Below are positions 1-13,500 of a DNA stretch of 64,000 bases, one piece after another. Made by a program: the position numbers and the translations under genes. Positions within the stretch are counted from its first letter, which is position 1. The number at the start of each line of letters is the position of its first letter. The notes under the pieces were generated by a model. That model searched no databases. It saw only the letters and a list, made by a program, of their open reading frames with translations, and had not been told where the DNA came from. Source of the stretch: Monarcha castaneiventris obscurior (Eukaryota > Chordata > Aves > Passeriformes > Monarchidae); NCBI GenBank assembly GCA_026261815.1, contig JAMPIT010000437.1, forward strand, positions 5,654,001 to 5,718,000, written 5' to 3'.

Positions 1-3000
1 CTACTATGAGCATTTAAAGGAGCTTACTAAAACCATGTTCACTGTTCTCTCTGCTTAAACAAAAAAAAAAAAAAAAAAACCACCCCAAAAATAATGCTTT
101 AGTAAATGCTTGGAAAAAGAGTCACAGAACCCTTAATCCAAATTCTGTCAGTGTCAGGGGGAAGGCTGAAGAGGAGGAGGCCTAAGAAAGATGATACTCT
201 GCAATATTCAGAGAAACTCAATATCAGAATTAGATTTTTCCAAGAAAATTGATTCTGTTCCTTGTTACAGCAGTGCTTAGAGCACAGGTGAGTTAAGCGT
301 GTGCAGCAACCAACCCCACCTCGTAAAAGGTGCACTGTGGTCTTGCAGTCATTGTCCAGCACTTGTACATAATTACAAGCAACTAACCCTACCTTTTTAA
401 AAGTGGTGATATTTATCATGATTATCTGAGCAGAGAAATGGAAAAGCAGCTTTGCTGTAGTGTTACCATAGTGGCCAGCCATATTTTAGATTGAATACAT
501 GCCTGTTATTCCTTCATTCTAAGATTTTACTCTGAATATTGAAATTGGTCTGTGTCAGGGAAGCCCTCCCCCATCTTTAGTTCATTCCATTATCCAAGGT
601 AATGGGTCACAGGACAGGATTAACACAGCCCTTCTATGGATGAATGTACAATTTAGAACAAGACTAAGGTGAGAATAGACAAAGGTGGAGAGCTTGCTCT
701 AGGCAAACACTAAATGTGATGCCTCTCCTACCCTCTGAGATAAATCCTCTTATCACTGAGCATTGTGTGGAAGGGAGGGATAAAAGATGAACCTATTCCT
801 CACTGAAACAGGAATTTGCTTAAAGTGAGGGCACAGAGTAAAAGGAACTATGTTAAACTTGAACTGTAATTGCTGCATCTGTGTCAGGGTTTGAAGGATC
901 ATGCACTGCACAAAGCTTCAATAGTAGAGCAGTCCAGCTGTAGTCCTGCTTTTTTTGTTCCTATTTTACTTGCTGTGTAATGAGTGAACTTGACTGGGTT
1001 GCTTTACATGGGATGATAGTACTTGTGTGAAGAGAATTAATTTTGTGTTTTTTAGGTCTTTAAAGAATTTGATCTTGAAAACAAAAGCAATAAATATGAG
1101 CTTGCTGTATCTCCCGCCAGATAATTTTGTCTGAATTTAATATTTGAAAGAGTCAGAGTGAAGAAGGGAATGACCCAACCTTCAGATATTCCCACATGTC
1201 ATGTGACTGTCAGTAAAACAAGATTTGCCTTGTATGGGCACTTGTTATTAAAGCTTGACCATGGGAATCCTGGCTGAATCTGGGTTTCTGTTAGACAGCT
1301 TGACACATGACTCGCTCGGTACTCGCAAAAAATCTATAAGGTTTGATTTTTAATCACAGGAGGTAGTACAGACAGATGCTCGCCGCTTGTGTTCAGTAAT
1401 ACCCCAGTGGAAAAGCTGCTGCATGATCTCCTGTGAATTAATTTTTCCTGGTAATTAATTGTCTGAAAGCATGGGGGGGTAAGCTAGGAGAAATTCTTCA
1501 TGACTGTAGCAGCACCTGGAGGAGAAGGTTAAGGTGTAGAAAGTCCATTAAGCTGCTGACTCTTGTTTGTGCCTTCTGAAAATTCTCCTGTTTCTTTATT
1601 TTCACAGGCATATGACAATGAGGGGCACTGATTTAAAGCACATTAGTAATTTAGATTTGCTTGTGGTGTTAGCAGTCAGATGTGTATTTTTATTATCTCG
1701 AGGCACTGAGGAAATTGGCTGTGAGCATTTATATTAAGCATTGTTCTGGCTCCACATTTTCCGGTGTGTTCGTGGCCATGCCATTGTACACCCTTGGTGA
1801 ATACAAAGATGCTTATGAAATGTTAAGGCTGAGTGTATTTAATTTCATGTCAAGAAGGACTCCCTGCCATAGTGTTCAGCTGAGCTATTGTGAATAACTG
1901 TCAGTCTCAACACTGACATAAAGCACTTTGTGTGTGTGTGTGATGTGAGTTTTTGTGGATTCCAAGCCCCTTTTTTAATGTATTTTAAAATTCTAGAACA
2001 ACCGGGCTTTCAGATTTTCAGAACGTGTGGAGCAGTTTGGCTTTGTGGCTCTTTGGGCCTACTAAAGTGGCCTTCAGTTTGGGGAGTGGATATCTTTGGA
2101 CCTTAACAGTTTCATATCTTTTTAAATTTATATATTACTACTTATTACAAAATGTGTATATGTTTATTCCAAAATCATGTGGCAGTCTTCTTTCATTGAG
2201 CTTTCATATGAATTTCTTGTGTCACTGTCAAAGCTGGAATATACGTGAACAAGTTTTTCATAGAAACCTTTTGATATTAATAGCGTTTTGTAATTGTGGA
2301 GCCTGTAGCAAGATAAAATTCAGGAAATGATTCAGTCACAATTAAATGGGAGGGAAAAGTACCATCCTGATGACAAAAAATGAACTCTTGTTCAAAACAC
2401 ATGGGGTAGGAGTTTGCCAGTCTTCAGGAAGCATAAAATGCCATTAACCAGCATTTAGTCACTTGCTAATACTGGATGTGATTTCTAATTGCTTCTGTAC
2501 TTTGTCATTGTTTAACACAATCAAATCAAATTGGCCAGAAAATTTTTCTTGGATCGTCATAGTCTATGACTATGTTTTTACTGTTATTGTTCCAGCTTCT
2601 TTTTCATCACCCAACCTTTACTGCTTCATTAAGTCTAAAATTAGACTTTGACAATCAGCCTATTTTATTGGAATTATCAAAAGAAAGAAATATACATGGC
2701 AAAGTCGAAGGGGAGGCTCCAGTATCGTATTTTATTTCATGCTTAGCAGTTCCTTGAGAGTTATCAAAGTCAGGGATCCTTTATTTGTAATTAAATACTC
2801 CTCACTTTAAAATCATGACTAATAAATGTCAAGTGCAAGAAGAGGCACTATTATTCAGTGAAGGTTCTTGGGGATGTTTTAGGGTGAAAATGTGTAGGCA
2901 CGAAGGTTGTTAATTTTTAAAATGTTGTAGGGTTGGTTTCGTTGCAAAATCCTAAAGTTAACCACTTCAGATAAAGCTCAAAAATCATTGAAACATTTGG

Positions 3001-3335
3001 GGAGCTCTTATCCTACAGGAAGCTCTTGACATTTATGGTAATTAAAAGTGAAGGTATCTATTAAATACTTAAGTTATTCATATAAACACGAAGCTGGTGT
3101 GCAACTGTAAGAGTTTATATATCTTAATTAGAGATGGTCAGAACTGTTCAGGGAAACTGTTTTCTGTGTTTGGTGGTGGCTGGGGTTTTACGTTTTAATG
3201 AGACCCAAAACCTTTGAGGAAACATTGACATAAATGCTTTGGGAATCACCTGGAATGAGATTTATTATCTTGCAATTGGCAGATCCAGTTTGGTTTCAGC
3301 AAGGCAAGGATTTACAGTGCCCGGAACATCTCTTT
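1..3335. other. Unique non-coding DNA, no gene seen
   Basis: AT-rich unique sequence with no recognisable exon, repeat family or RNA gene. It contains a run of 19 A at 61-79 and a short (TG)7 microsatellite at 1929-1942. A strong plus-strand splice-donor match (CAG|GTGAGT) sits at 288. An acceptor-like site ending at 270 lies only 17 bases upstream, too short for an ordinary exon, so I treat the pair as chance. The minus strand is open for 127 codons at 99-482, but the translation matches no family I know. Confidence 0.7.
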
Positions 3336-3735
3336 ATGAGACAGGCTGAGAGAGTTGGGGTTGTTCAGCCTGGAGAAGAGAAGGCTCTGGGGAGGCCTCA
3401 GAGCCCCTTCCAGTGCCTCAAGGAGCTCCAAGAGAGTTGGAGAAAGGCATGGAGTGATGGACAAGAAGGAATAGCTTCAAACTGAAGGAGAGTAGGTTTA
3501 GGTTGGGTATTAGGAAGAAATTATTCCATGTGAGGGTGGGGAGGCCCTTGGCACAGGGTGCCCAGAGAAGCTGTGGCTGCCCCTGGATCCCTGGCAGTGT
3601 CCAAGGCCAGGTTGGACGGGGCTTGGAGCAAACTGGGTCAGTGGAAGGTGACCCTGCCCATGGTGGGGGGTTGGAATGATGTTGGCTTTAAGGTCCCTTC
3701 CAGCCCAGAACATTCTGTGATTCTCTGATGATTCT
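3336..3735 (+). mobile_element. CR1 LINE fragment, 3' end, 5'-truncated
   Basis: This is the longest transposon copy in the window, about 400 bases. It starts in the typical CR1 stretch reading 'gaggctgagagagttggggttgttcagcctggagaagag' in degenerate form. It continues through the block on purine-rich repeats, 'gggcacagggtgcccagagaagctgtgg', and the conserved 'aaggtcccttccagcccagaac', and ends in the short terminal repeats ATTCTGTG ATTCTCTG. CR1 is the dominant LINE of birds and reptiles. It is copied by target-primed reverse transcription and usually loses its 5' part, as here. No reverse-transcriptase frame survives, so the copy is dead. Short open frames on both strands within it are not genes. 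Confidence 0.95.
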
Positions 3736-6700
3736 CCCTCCCTTGCTCTTGTGTACGTGTCTTGTAGTCTGTTTTGGCATGGGTGCTCTGTGCCCTATGT
3801 GGGTTTTTTGTTTCTGATGAAGAATAAGAAAATACAAATCTTTCATTTCTCTGTGGGGTAGCCCAGTTGATCTTGGCCCCAGTGACCTGGCTGTTTGTCC
3901 TGATTCTGACTTATAAGCATTAACTCAAGTTTTAGGATTTAAGAGTATCTAGAGATGTGTTTAGAACCAAATTTTGGAAAGTTACTGTTTCTATTCGGTA
4001 GCATCAGCAAAATATTGTTAGTTCTCAGTACTGTTTTAAAAGTTGCAGGAATTAGGTCGAAACTGCAGAGAAAAACATTATTATCACCTCTTCTTTGATT
4101 GTAAATCCCTTTTAATAAAACTTTCAGGGTGCACCCAAAATATATTTCTGTCTATTCTTTTCTGTTACTATAACATTTGGGGGCTTTCCTGCCATACAGT
4201 GAGATAATTCCATCTCTAGGATGGGCTTTTTTGCTTCTTTTTTTCCTTTCTTCTGCTTGAAGAAAAAACACTGTCTGCATTTGGATTTGTGCAACAATTA
4301 AGGATGCATCAAAAATGTCTCTGGTTGAACTAACGTTGCACTGAGCACTGTGTTATGTAGTAATAGCTCTGTAATTGAAGCACAGCCATAGAAATAGCAT
4401 TGTGATTGGAAAGGCATTTTCTTTCCAGTCATGAAGAGCTCTCCTCTAAAATGGTGAAATCTCTTCCCAGTTTGTAGGGTTTTTTTGCACTGGACAGTGG
4501 TGATGGAAACAACCAGAATGAAATACTGGGTAGCTGATTGGCACTTCATTATAACCTCTTAAACATAATAATAAAAATTACTTTTTGGGTACCGTATTAA
4601 TTCAGCTGAGAAATATATATATACTTTAAAGGATGTTGTAGAAACATGTTTCAGTGCATTTCAGGAGAGATTTTGAGCATGCTGTTTTCAAATTTGATAA
4701 ATGTGCCACTCACCTCCATTTGTAAATGCAAGTCTTTTCAATGTACTTTTTCATGCATTAGGTTTTTAATACTTACTTTTCCACATGTGCCCTGGAGAAC
4801 AGCATGCAATCCACTGTTACTCTGAGGTAAACTGGATTTCAGTGTAGTCTGTTTCAAATTAAATGAAATTGTTTATTAGTTTTGCAGTTCTGGAGAGCAG
4901 AGGCACCCTTGGGTTTTTATTGAGCTGATGAGGGATATGTTAGCCTATACATCCAAAGAGGACTGATGCTAATTGGGTTTTTCACTTTGATAAAGTCCTT
5001 GGTTTCAATGATGATACGCAGGTTAGCCACATCTTTTAATTAACAAAAAAAAATTAAATTCCTCTGCTGGAATTCCCTAACTGGTGAGTGTTTTCTGTAT
5101 GCAAGTATGCTCTCTTGTGGTAAGCCATTTTATTGAATCCTCCACCAGTTTGAAATGGTAACAAATTCTGTTTCAAACGATGATATTTGTAATCTATTAT
5201 TTTTTATCGTGCCATTATTTCCAGGGTTTACAGTGTGCCATACAATGGCAGAGCTCTGGATATGGAGTATGACTGTATGTATTTTGCAATTCTCTTTATA
5301 ACAGTGAGTTACATTCAGTGCTTGAGCAGCACGTGGCTTTCCTGGTAGCATCCATTGCTGTGGAATAAAGTGCTGTGTGACTTACCACGATTGTGTGATT
5401 CAGGGTGTGATACTTGTACAGCCTCTAAATGTCAGGTAGCAAAGACAGAGAGGATTCTAGTGCTGAAGCACCTTTATCGAGTTCTAGTAACTGCATTTGT
5501 GCTTGTTGCATCAGCTGAGATGCTGTTTAATTGGATCTGAGTCTCGGAAATGCAGTCTCTCTGGTTTTGTCCAATAACCAAGAGCAGGGTGGAAAAAAAA
5601 GGGCAAAACAACCCAGACTTTGCTGTGATGTGGGTAATCCTGGGTGGTATTGACTGCCAAGGTGCATTTCATTGCTCAGCCTTGCAGTAGGACTATCACA
5701 AGTATACATACAAATTCAGTAATCATAAAATCAACTACATCTCAGTTGGCTCCACTTAAAAACTTCAGCAAGGCTGTTTTCATCTTTGTGATTAGCTTAA
5801 TATCAGGGAAGTATAACTTAATAAATGGCTGAGATAACCATAATCCGCTATATATTTCTCATATGACAGCTGGGATTTCTATCCAGATTATTTACCAGCT
5901 GAGTAATTTCCATATAAATTTCTGTAGTGTTTTGCCTGGGGGTGAGGATAGCCAAATGTCAGCAAAAACATGAGGTTATGTTCAAATGATCTCAGTCATG
6001 CAAGTCGTGGATGCTTCCCTTCAAGGGAAATGAGGGTGTAAAGAAGAATTTCAGAGCATGTTTTTTGAGGGCCATGAAATTCATGGAATCATCTTAAACC
6101 CAGAAACACTGGGCACATTTCATGTGAGCACAACTGCTGTTGACTTTTGTGGAAGTTTTGGCAGGCTGGCAACTCAAAGATCACATTCCCATGGTCGCAG
6201 AGATGATGTGATGTGTCCCATTGTGCATGAACATTTAATGTCAAAACAATCAATTATGCAGCAGGTGTGAGCTATAGTAGAATGATCTCATTTGGCACAG
6301 AACTTGGATAATGTGCAGAAGAGTAGGAGATGGATGGGATAAGAGCATGCTGGAGTAATACCTTCCATTTGCTGAAGCTTAATTTAGTTGAGGAGATGAA
6401 CAGCGTTTAAAAAAAAAAAGTTTCTGATGCATGCATGTTCTTTCATTTGTTTTCTTTAATATCAGTTACAGCTTCATTCAGTGAGAACTGAGAAGTGCGA
6501 CCCTGTATTCCCATTTTCTTCTGTTTTTATGTAACCTGGAAGAAACAGGGAGTTTAAAAGGTTCAGCACGTGACACGTTGACTCAGCTCATCATGAGAGC
6601 TTAACAGACCCTGAGCCGAAACCTGTGCTAGAAGCTTAATATAAATCTTTTATGGAGAAATGGAGTATTATTTTAAGGGCAGAAGTTGGTGAAACAGCAT

Positions 6701-7464
6701 CAGCAGTTTCAAACTATAGAAGGCAGACAGTAAACTGCACTGTTTACAGTGATAATGGTAGGAAGGTGTGAGGTATGAATCTAGAGTTTAAGATGATGCT
6801 GTCACTGTGTTCAGACACAACCATGTGCTCGTGGTGCTTTACCCCATCTTGTTGCACGTAACAGTCCTGTGCAGTCTGTGTGACCTGGAGCACAGGATTA
6901 GTGTCAGTTGAAGCTTTTTTCCATGGGACTAGTTTGCTGCCTTTTGCAGTCACCATCTCTCTTGCAGTGGGTTTCAACTTCCAAGTTGTTTTTGTTTCCT
7001 GCTGTCCTTCACATTTCTCTTTTCCTCCATGTCCTCACCCACACTTCTCTTTCCCCTCTAATACTTAAGAATCCAAAGAGTTTCAAAACAAAGAAATGTT
7101 TTCATTTGAAGTTTCAGTTATCAGCTACTCAATTCAGAAACACTTCATCCATCTTTGATATTGATTCAGCTTTCTGTGGTGTATGTCTGTGTTAAATATA
7201 AGATGCCATAGTTTTTATTCTGGTTCAGGAGGCTCTCTTCAAGCTTTTATATAGTTGCTTTTCTGCTGGGTGAGATTTTCTGTTCCTTTTTCTCACTGGA
7301 CAGTACTGATAATGTAATTAAAGAACAAGGCAACTACACCTTCCATTTTACCCCCACTTATATCAATGTAGAGCACAGAATGATGCATGGATTAAATAAG
7401 AATAATAACAAATACATCTCTGTTTAAAATTCACGGCTGTTCAGTGCTTGATTCTGCAATAATA
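3736..7464. other. Unique non-coding DNA, no gene seen
   Basis: Unique AT-rich sequence without a recognisable gene or transposon. It has a short AT dinucleotide run near 4613-4623 and a small A tract near 6410. The stretch around 6540-6660 has balanced composition and few homopolymers. It contains a TGACTCA-like (AP-1) core and looks as if it could be constrained, but this cannot be shown from one sequence. A minus-strand micro-exon-like segment at 5386-5424 is described among the findings. Confidence 0.65.
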
Positions 7465-7580
7465 TTCTTTTTTTTTTTTCCTCATTTTTTGGTTTTCCAG
7501 GCAGGCTGAATAATTCTAATCAGCCATGCAATGCCCACAGAAATGACCCACCAGCACCTCGCAGTGAGCCTGAGACCTAG
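7465..7580 (+). other. Candidate terminal exon with strong acceptor
   Basis: A long pyrimidine tract (about 7468-7498) ends in TTTTCCAG at 7500, a good match to a 3' splice site. The frame starting two bases into the putative exon is open for 25 codons and ends with TAG at 7578-7580. It encodes a hydrophilic peptide beginning RLNNSNQPCNAHRNDPPAPR. No donor site or poly(A) signal follows at once. I recognise no protein. Pyrimidine tracts followed by AG occur often by chance in a window this size, so this is a weak candidate only. Confidence 0.12.
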
Positions 7581-10500
7581 AGATGTGTAAAGAGGCTCTT
7601 CTGGTTACCTTTGAAAGAGCAAGACGAGCAGTTTGCATTCAATAAGGATGAGGGATGCACAGCTGGTTAGGATGGTGCCCCCTGCTTCCAGAGAAAGAGA
7701 AATCGGTAGTTTGGAGTATTTTAGGCTCTGCAGTAAGACTTTTGGAGAACACTGTTGACCACAAGTCTCGCTGCTCTCTGGGTCTATTTCTGCTCTTTTC
7801 TTTGGCCTTTCCATGTTTTCTCTGCTGCTTCTCCCCAGCCCTTCTTGTCCCAGTTGCTGAGCTCTGAACTCCATTTCCCCTAAATCAATCAGCCATGCTG
7901 TGGGCAGATTTCTTGTTTGTTATTGGTGAGGTAATGAAATCACATTTCAGAAATCTGTAGAAACATCTGCTCCTGGATTGAGAAATTTGGAATTTTAACC
8001 CACAGGGTCAAAATCTGGCAGTTGGAGGCATTTGCAGCCAGATGCCGTGCAGTGATAGTTCAGCAATCCAGCCTATAGAGTGAACTGGCTGCCATGGAAG
8101 CTGTGTGAAAATAACTGTTACTTTATTCCACTCTTTTCTATTGTGTCTTGTTGCCAGTTCTTCCTTTAGTGTCCAGTTTACAGAACCTGTGTTGCTTTTT
8201 TATTTTATTGTTTTGTCTTTTTTTTTTTTCCTGGTATGATTTCAAGCTCAACTCCTTATAGTGTGCATTCTTCTGTATCTAGAAGAATAAATCCAAGAGC
8301 ATGGAGGAAAAACCCCTTTCTGTAGTAGGTTAATATATGAATTAATAGTAAGGATCACTTAACTTTGGGCAGAAGGTGAATCATATGGGAGTTGCATTGG
8401 TGTTGCAACTGAAAAGGTTTTAAGGTCTGAAGACCTGTTTTAAACGAGTGATTTATCTTTACTCTCCATACTTATTTCTGTCCTTCAAAAAGTGCAAAGA
8501 ATCCATTATCCTTCTTTGCCATAATGAATAAAGTCATTTCTGTGCTGGAAATAAACAGGCAGTAAGCAAAGCTGGAGAGAGTTTTTCTTCTGGGTGGGTG
8601 ATTTTCAAATAATTAACTAATTCATTCATATGCAGAATACTGTTGTTCTTAAAAGCCTTCTGAATTCTGTGTGACTGTTGGTGAGGTTTTCTGTACATGA
8701 ACCTTGAAACAAATTTCAAAGCTATCAATTTTCATAGCCACATTTGTCAGTTTGGCAGCAGTTCATTCTGAGCTTGATGCTAAGCATGATTATTGTAAGT
8801 TATTAACTATGCTTACCGTAAATCACCCGAATCTGCCCAGCTCTGTTGGCAAAGTGGTGTGAGGCTCAGAGTGGTGCTCGTACATGTATTTATGACACAT
8901 GCTACTGTTCAGAAATTACCTTTATCTTCAGGTTTTCAAGAAAAAGGATACTATTTGGTAGTGAGGATAATATTAGCAGTATTCCTGTCTTGCGAGGAAA
9001 ATTACTGAGCATCTGGAGCTCCTAATATTTTATTTTTTATTCTTCAAAAATGAGCTATTTCTGTTCTCTGATCCTTAAAATCAATGCCTCAGCTGAAAAA
9101 CATGTCGAAATAACAGGTTCCTTTTGGTGATCAGAGTAATGTTTAGAGGCTGCAGCAGGAGTCTGGCACCTTTTGCATTTGGTTGCTGCCTGAAAACAAG
9201 CCCATCTCCCAGCCCAGCCTCTGCCCCAAAATGCTTAAATTGAAATTTAATGGCAGTGGGTGTAGCTGGAGGAGCACAAGTCAAGGTGTGATGGCTTGAA
9301 TTTTAGTAGGCACCAAAAAAAAAAAAAACCAAAAAAAGGAAGAGGGGAAGAAGGTAAGGTAGAGGAGGAGGGAAGCCACGTGTGACCTTCCTGAAGGAAG
9401 ATGTGCCATGGTTGTGTCAGGTTATACAGTGCAGAGTCCCCGGCCACGGGGCTTCAGCAACCAGCTCCCACAGCTTGCTCCTGTGTCTGCAGAAGGTGAA
9501 ATCACACGTGCAGTGCATCTTAGCGGCCCCTGGAGGTTTCTCTATTGATCTGTGTCTTAATAATGCATAATAGGCAATCAGAGCTTTCCTGATCTTTTCA
9601 GAGACACGCCGTCAGCGAGAGTCGTAAATCAGCCTGCTGCTGGTGGCTGTGTCTGACCTGCCCTCCACAGCACCTCAGTAGCTTTCACTTCCACTGGGAT
9701 TGCTCCTGACTTACCTGGCAGTCAGGCTTGGGGTTTGGAACAATTACAAGTCACCGTTCCATGGCCTTTCAACAAGGCAAGATAATTCTGCAATTGGTTA
9801 AAAAAAATATTTCAGAATAAAGTTGGTACACGTATTAGGATTATTTTATGTTTCTGCAGGCATGAACAAGAACGTTGGTTTCGCATTATTGGCCAATTTA
9901 TGAGTTCAGCCCTGTTTAGGCTTTGCTCTCCTTTTGAAGATCATTCTTTTGTGGAATGGCTTAGGATTGGATTTTTGGTTTAGATGCTTCACTAATCAGG
10001 ATTTTGCAATTCTGATGTCACTTCTGTTCCACCTATTGGAACATTGACTTTTAGCAATGCATACTCTTAAATCAATAGGATCTTTATTGATACTTGCTGG
10101 TGACATAGCTAAGTTTGGCAGCAAACTGCAAGCATACATTGCAGTAGTGCAGTGGGTTTACTTAGAAAGCAAGAAAATGAGATTTCAGAATTATTTATTG
10201 TTGTTGGACACCACCTGCAATACTTGTCAACTGAGCTACAGGAATTCATAATCACTGCTGTAAAATAAGTCTTTTACCCTTGGCCTTTGAGAGTATTTAA
10301 CAGCATAGGCTAATAGAAATTGGTATAATTGTGTTACTTCTGTGTGTAAGTACACATTGTGCAAATCCATTCTGATTTTACATTTGACAACATCAGAAGT
10401 TAATTGGATTACCAAAATAATGTGACAGCAACAATGGCACAGAATTCAGCTTACAGCACTAGTGTAAGTTTGTCTGTTTGTATCATCTCATGGCTATTCC

Positions 10501-13500
10501 CTTTTCCCCCCACCCTTTTTTTTTTTTTCCTCCCTAGAAAGGGCATAGTTTGTCATGGCTTTTCTCTGTGTTGGTTCTTTAATAATAATAATAAAAAAAA
10601 AGTGAAAGCTACTGGGGTGAAAACTCATTTAATTTGCTCAGGAAGTAGGAGAATTGCAGGCTATTTTGGATATTTTGAGTACAATGTTTAATGTTTTATT
10701 TATATCTAGCATAATAAATATGCTGACCAGTAATAAGTCAGCAAAACTCAGTGTAGCTGAACTGTTCAAAATGAATCAGCTCCTGCTTTTCCTCTAACCT
10801 TGGACAGATGGCAGGCTGCTAGTGCTGTGGCTGACCTGGTGGATATCCCTAAACCAGGATTATCTAAGGAGGATGAAGAGCAGAAGATGCCAATGGACTG
10901 AAGCTGAGAAGCCCAGAGACCTGTCTGGGCAGGGGTAGATGTGGGTTTTAGGTCCCACATCCATGGCATGTCCTAGCCATGAAATTCCAGGCAGGATGAG
11001 GTCATGCATCTTCTCTCGTGGAGAATCCAGGGCAGGATTGAGTGCTCCTGATCCTGAGCAGTGAGGAAGGGGAGGGTCAGCCTGGTGAGGCTTTGTCTCA
11101 GGAGTGCTTCATTGGTTCTCAGGGGAAGAAGAGGCTCTTCCACCTGTCCATCCCCTTTGTGAAAACATGGGATGACTTAACTGCGGTGTCTCGTGAAGGG
11201 TGGGATGAGGGAGCACAATTTAGGGCTGGGCAGGAATACCCAACATAATTCAGGGTAAGTGTCTTGAGTGCAGTCTGGTTTCATTAGCTCTGAGTTACTG
11301 CTGCGTGTAAGCTGTCTGAATGAGCTCCCTGATTCCTGCTTGGTGCCATCTCTATGCCACAAAACATTTTATTAGATAAAAAACTATCCAAAACTCTCTC
11401 TGTACTCTTTGTTGGCGTGGGGGCTGCATCACCTTATCCTGGGCTCACACACCTCTGTGATTCCCTGGACACAGGAGGTTTTAAACTTGCTGAGTGCCCA
11501 AAGCCACCTTTTCCCATAGAGCCCCTGAAGCCCCTGAGCTCTCCCATCCCAGCCAGGACAGGACTGGCAGATTGAGGCTGAAGATTCCACAGTGGTGAGC
11601 ACATTTCACACAGCAGCTCAGCCTTTGCTGGTGGGCCAAGAATTGTTTTAATTTTTGAAATTTGGCTGGCTGTGTGCTGGGGCAAGATGGAGATGTGTGG
11701 TCTGTTTTTTTCTCCTTACTTAAAAAAAAAAAAACCTTGGGCCCCACAAAGTTTCTGTTAGAATTATATATATACATATAAAATTTCCAATTTATGAAGT
11801 CTTCTGATATAAGGAATTTAATAAAAATGCTGGCAGATTATTATCTACAGTCATGCTATATAAGCCTGGTTTTCGGGAGGTCTAGGTCTTAACAGTTGCA
11901 AAATACAACAAATTATTAGATGGAAATAGTTATAAAGTCTGGAAATTGACTTCTTGCTTCTTTTATGATTTAATCTATTTATATAGAGAGACATACCTTC
12001 TCTTCAAACTGGGATGAATCTTGATGAGACTACAAGTAAAAATAAAATGTATATTATCTGTATTTTTTTAAAAATTATGCTGAGAGAGAAAATACAAACC
12101 ATTTTGAAGATGAACCTGTTGTCTTTGTTCTCCCACTGAGAAATCTGCCTTCCCTCTCATTTGCTTTATTTCTTGTGTCTGAATTCCCTGAGCATGTGAA
12201 CCTTCCTTTTCCTTAAAGCAGAGAGGCTTAAAGATAAAATGTGTTGTGTGTGCCCACTAAACCTGATAAACTGATGCTCCTTTCCTGATAGGATTTCAGA
12301 GGGCACAAGGGACATATTCCCAAACCTGCTTAAATCAACAGAAGTTCTGCAAACTTTAGTGCATTTTGGACCAGGCTGAAAGTGAAATGCGCCACTGGGT
12401 ATATCATGGCAAGTTATTTTGTTCTCCTGCAGAATGTTTCCTTCCCTTGGTCATCTTGTGTTATGCACTTGCTGCTTTGAAACCCTGCAGTGGGGCTTCT
12501 TCGCAGTTTGTGGTGGTCTCAGCCAGCAGATACTTCTTTTATCTTGGGATCAAAGAGCAGAGTGTGGCTTTAACATTGACAAGAAGCACTTTGGAGACAA
12601 AGACTGACCTTTTAAAACTGATGAAAAGGAGACCCCAGGGAATCCCATTAGGAGCAGGGAAGGTAGATAACAACTCCTTCCACCCAACAAAGGTACAACA
12701 TTCTGCTTATTCTTAGGGGACTTTGTAACTGAAGCCAGTTTCTTTGGCCTTTTTTTTCAGTTCAAAGCAGCCATCTGTGTCCTTTAATTGGAGTGGTAGA
12801 TATTCAGTTATTTTTATCTGAATATATAAAGGCAAACCGTTGGAGTTCTTATCTCAAAAGACAAAGCAAAAGGCTAACATGAGTTCCATGTTTCTCCTGA
12901 TGTAGTGGCTTGTACTGGCTCTTCTTTCTTCCAGCCCTTCTCCAAGGCCCAGAGATGCAGAGTGGATCCTCAGGTGCCTCAAGGGTTGCTGGCAGCACTG
13001 ACATTTCTTTCCCAGCTGTCTCCTGGCACTCCCCAGAGCAGTGTATCCATCAAACTGCATGTGCTGCTGAGATCTCAATTGCATCTATTGATTTTTCTGG
13101 TGCATATAATATGAATATATGCTGCTCTACCCCTAACAGAAGATGTGAGAACTACTGTGGCTAGATGTTTTCTGGAAGGCTTAGATGAAAGAAATAGGAA
13201 GAGGGAGATAGACTGGGTTGTTTTAACAGCGTTATTCCTCCACAGAAATATTTAATTGTATTTTCCTCAGTTTTTATTTCTGTTCTAATTGGCCAGAATT
13301 TTCTGACTGTAAGATGTTGGGATTCTTGGAGACGCTTCCCTCTTTTCCAGCTCAGTCTAACATATGTTTAGGTCTTTTAATTTAACTTCAAAATGATAAA
13401 ATAGAAAACCATGTATTGTGTCCTTTAGATATGAGCTTTCAATAGCAGGACTGGAGATTTGTTGTACTTATTTTGCCTGATCTAAAAAGTATGGGTTTTG

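Noticed and set aside
270..293. 17-base micro-exon between an acceptor-like site and a consensus donor
   Set aside because: Shorter than nearly all known exons and would shift frame; most likely coincidence.
99..482. 127-codon minus-strand open frame
   Set aside because: Unrecognisable translation with no promoter, splice or poly(A) context. Length is within chance expectation for six frames of 64 kb.
3234..3485. Open frames on both strands at 3234-3713
   Set aside because: They lie mostly inside a CR1 fragment and are in no reverse-transcriptase frame.
10780..11260. GC-richer block ending in an AGG|GTAAGT donor
   Set aside because: No frame is open into the donor and no matching acceptor defines an exon.
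12800..12825. Small hairpin ATATTCAG / CTGAATAT considered as a microRNA precursor
   Set aside because: The stem is too short (8-9 bp) and there is no extended pairing.
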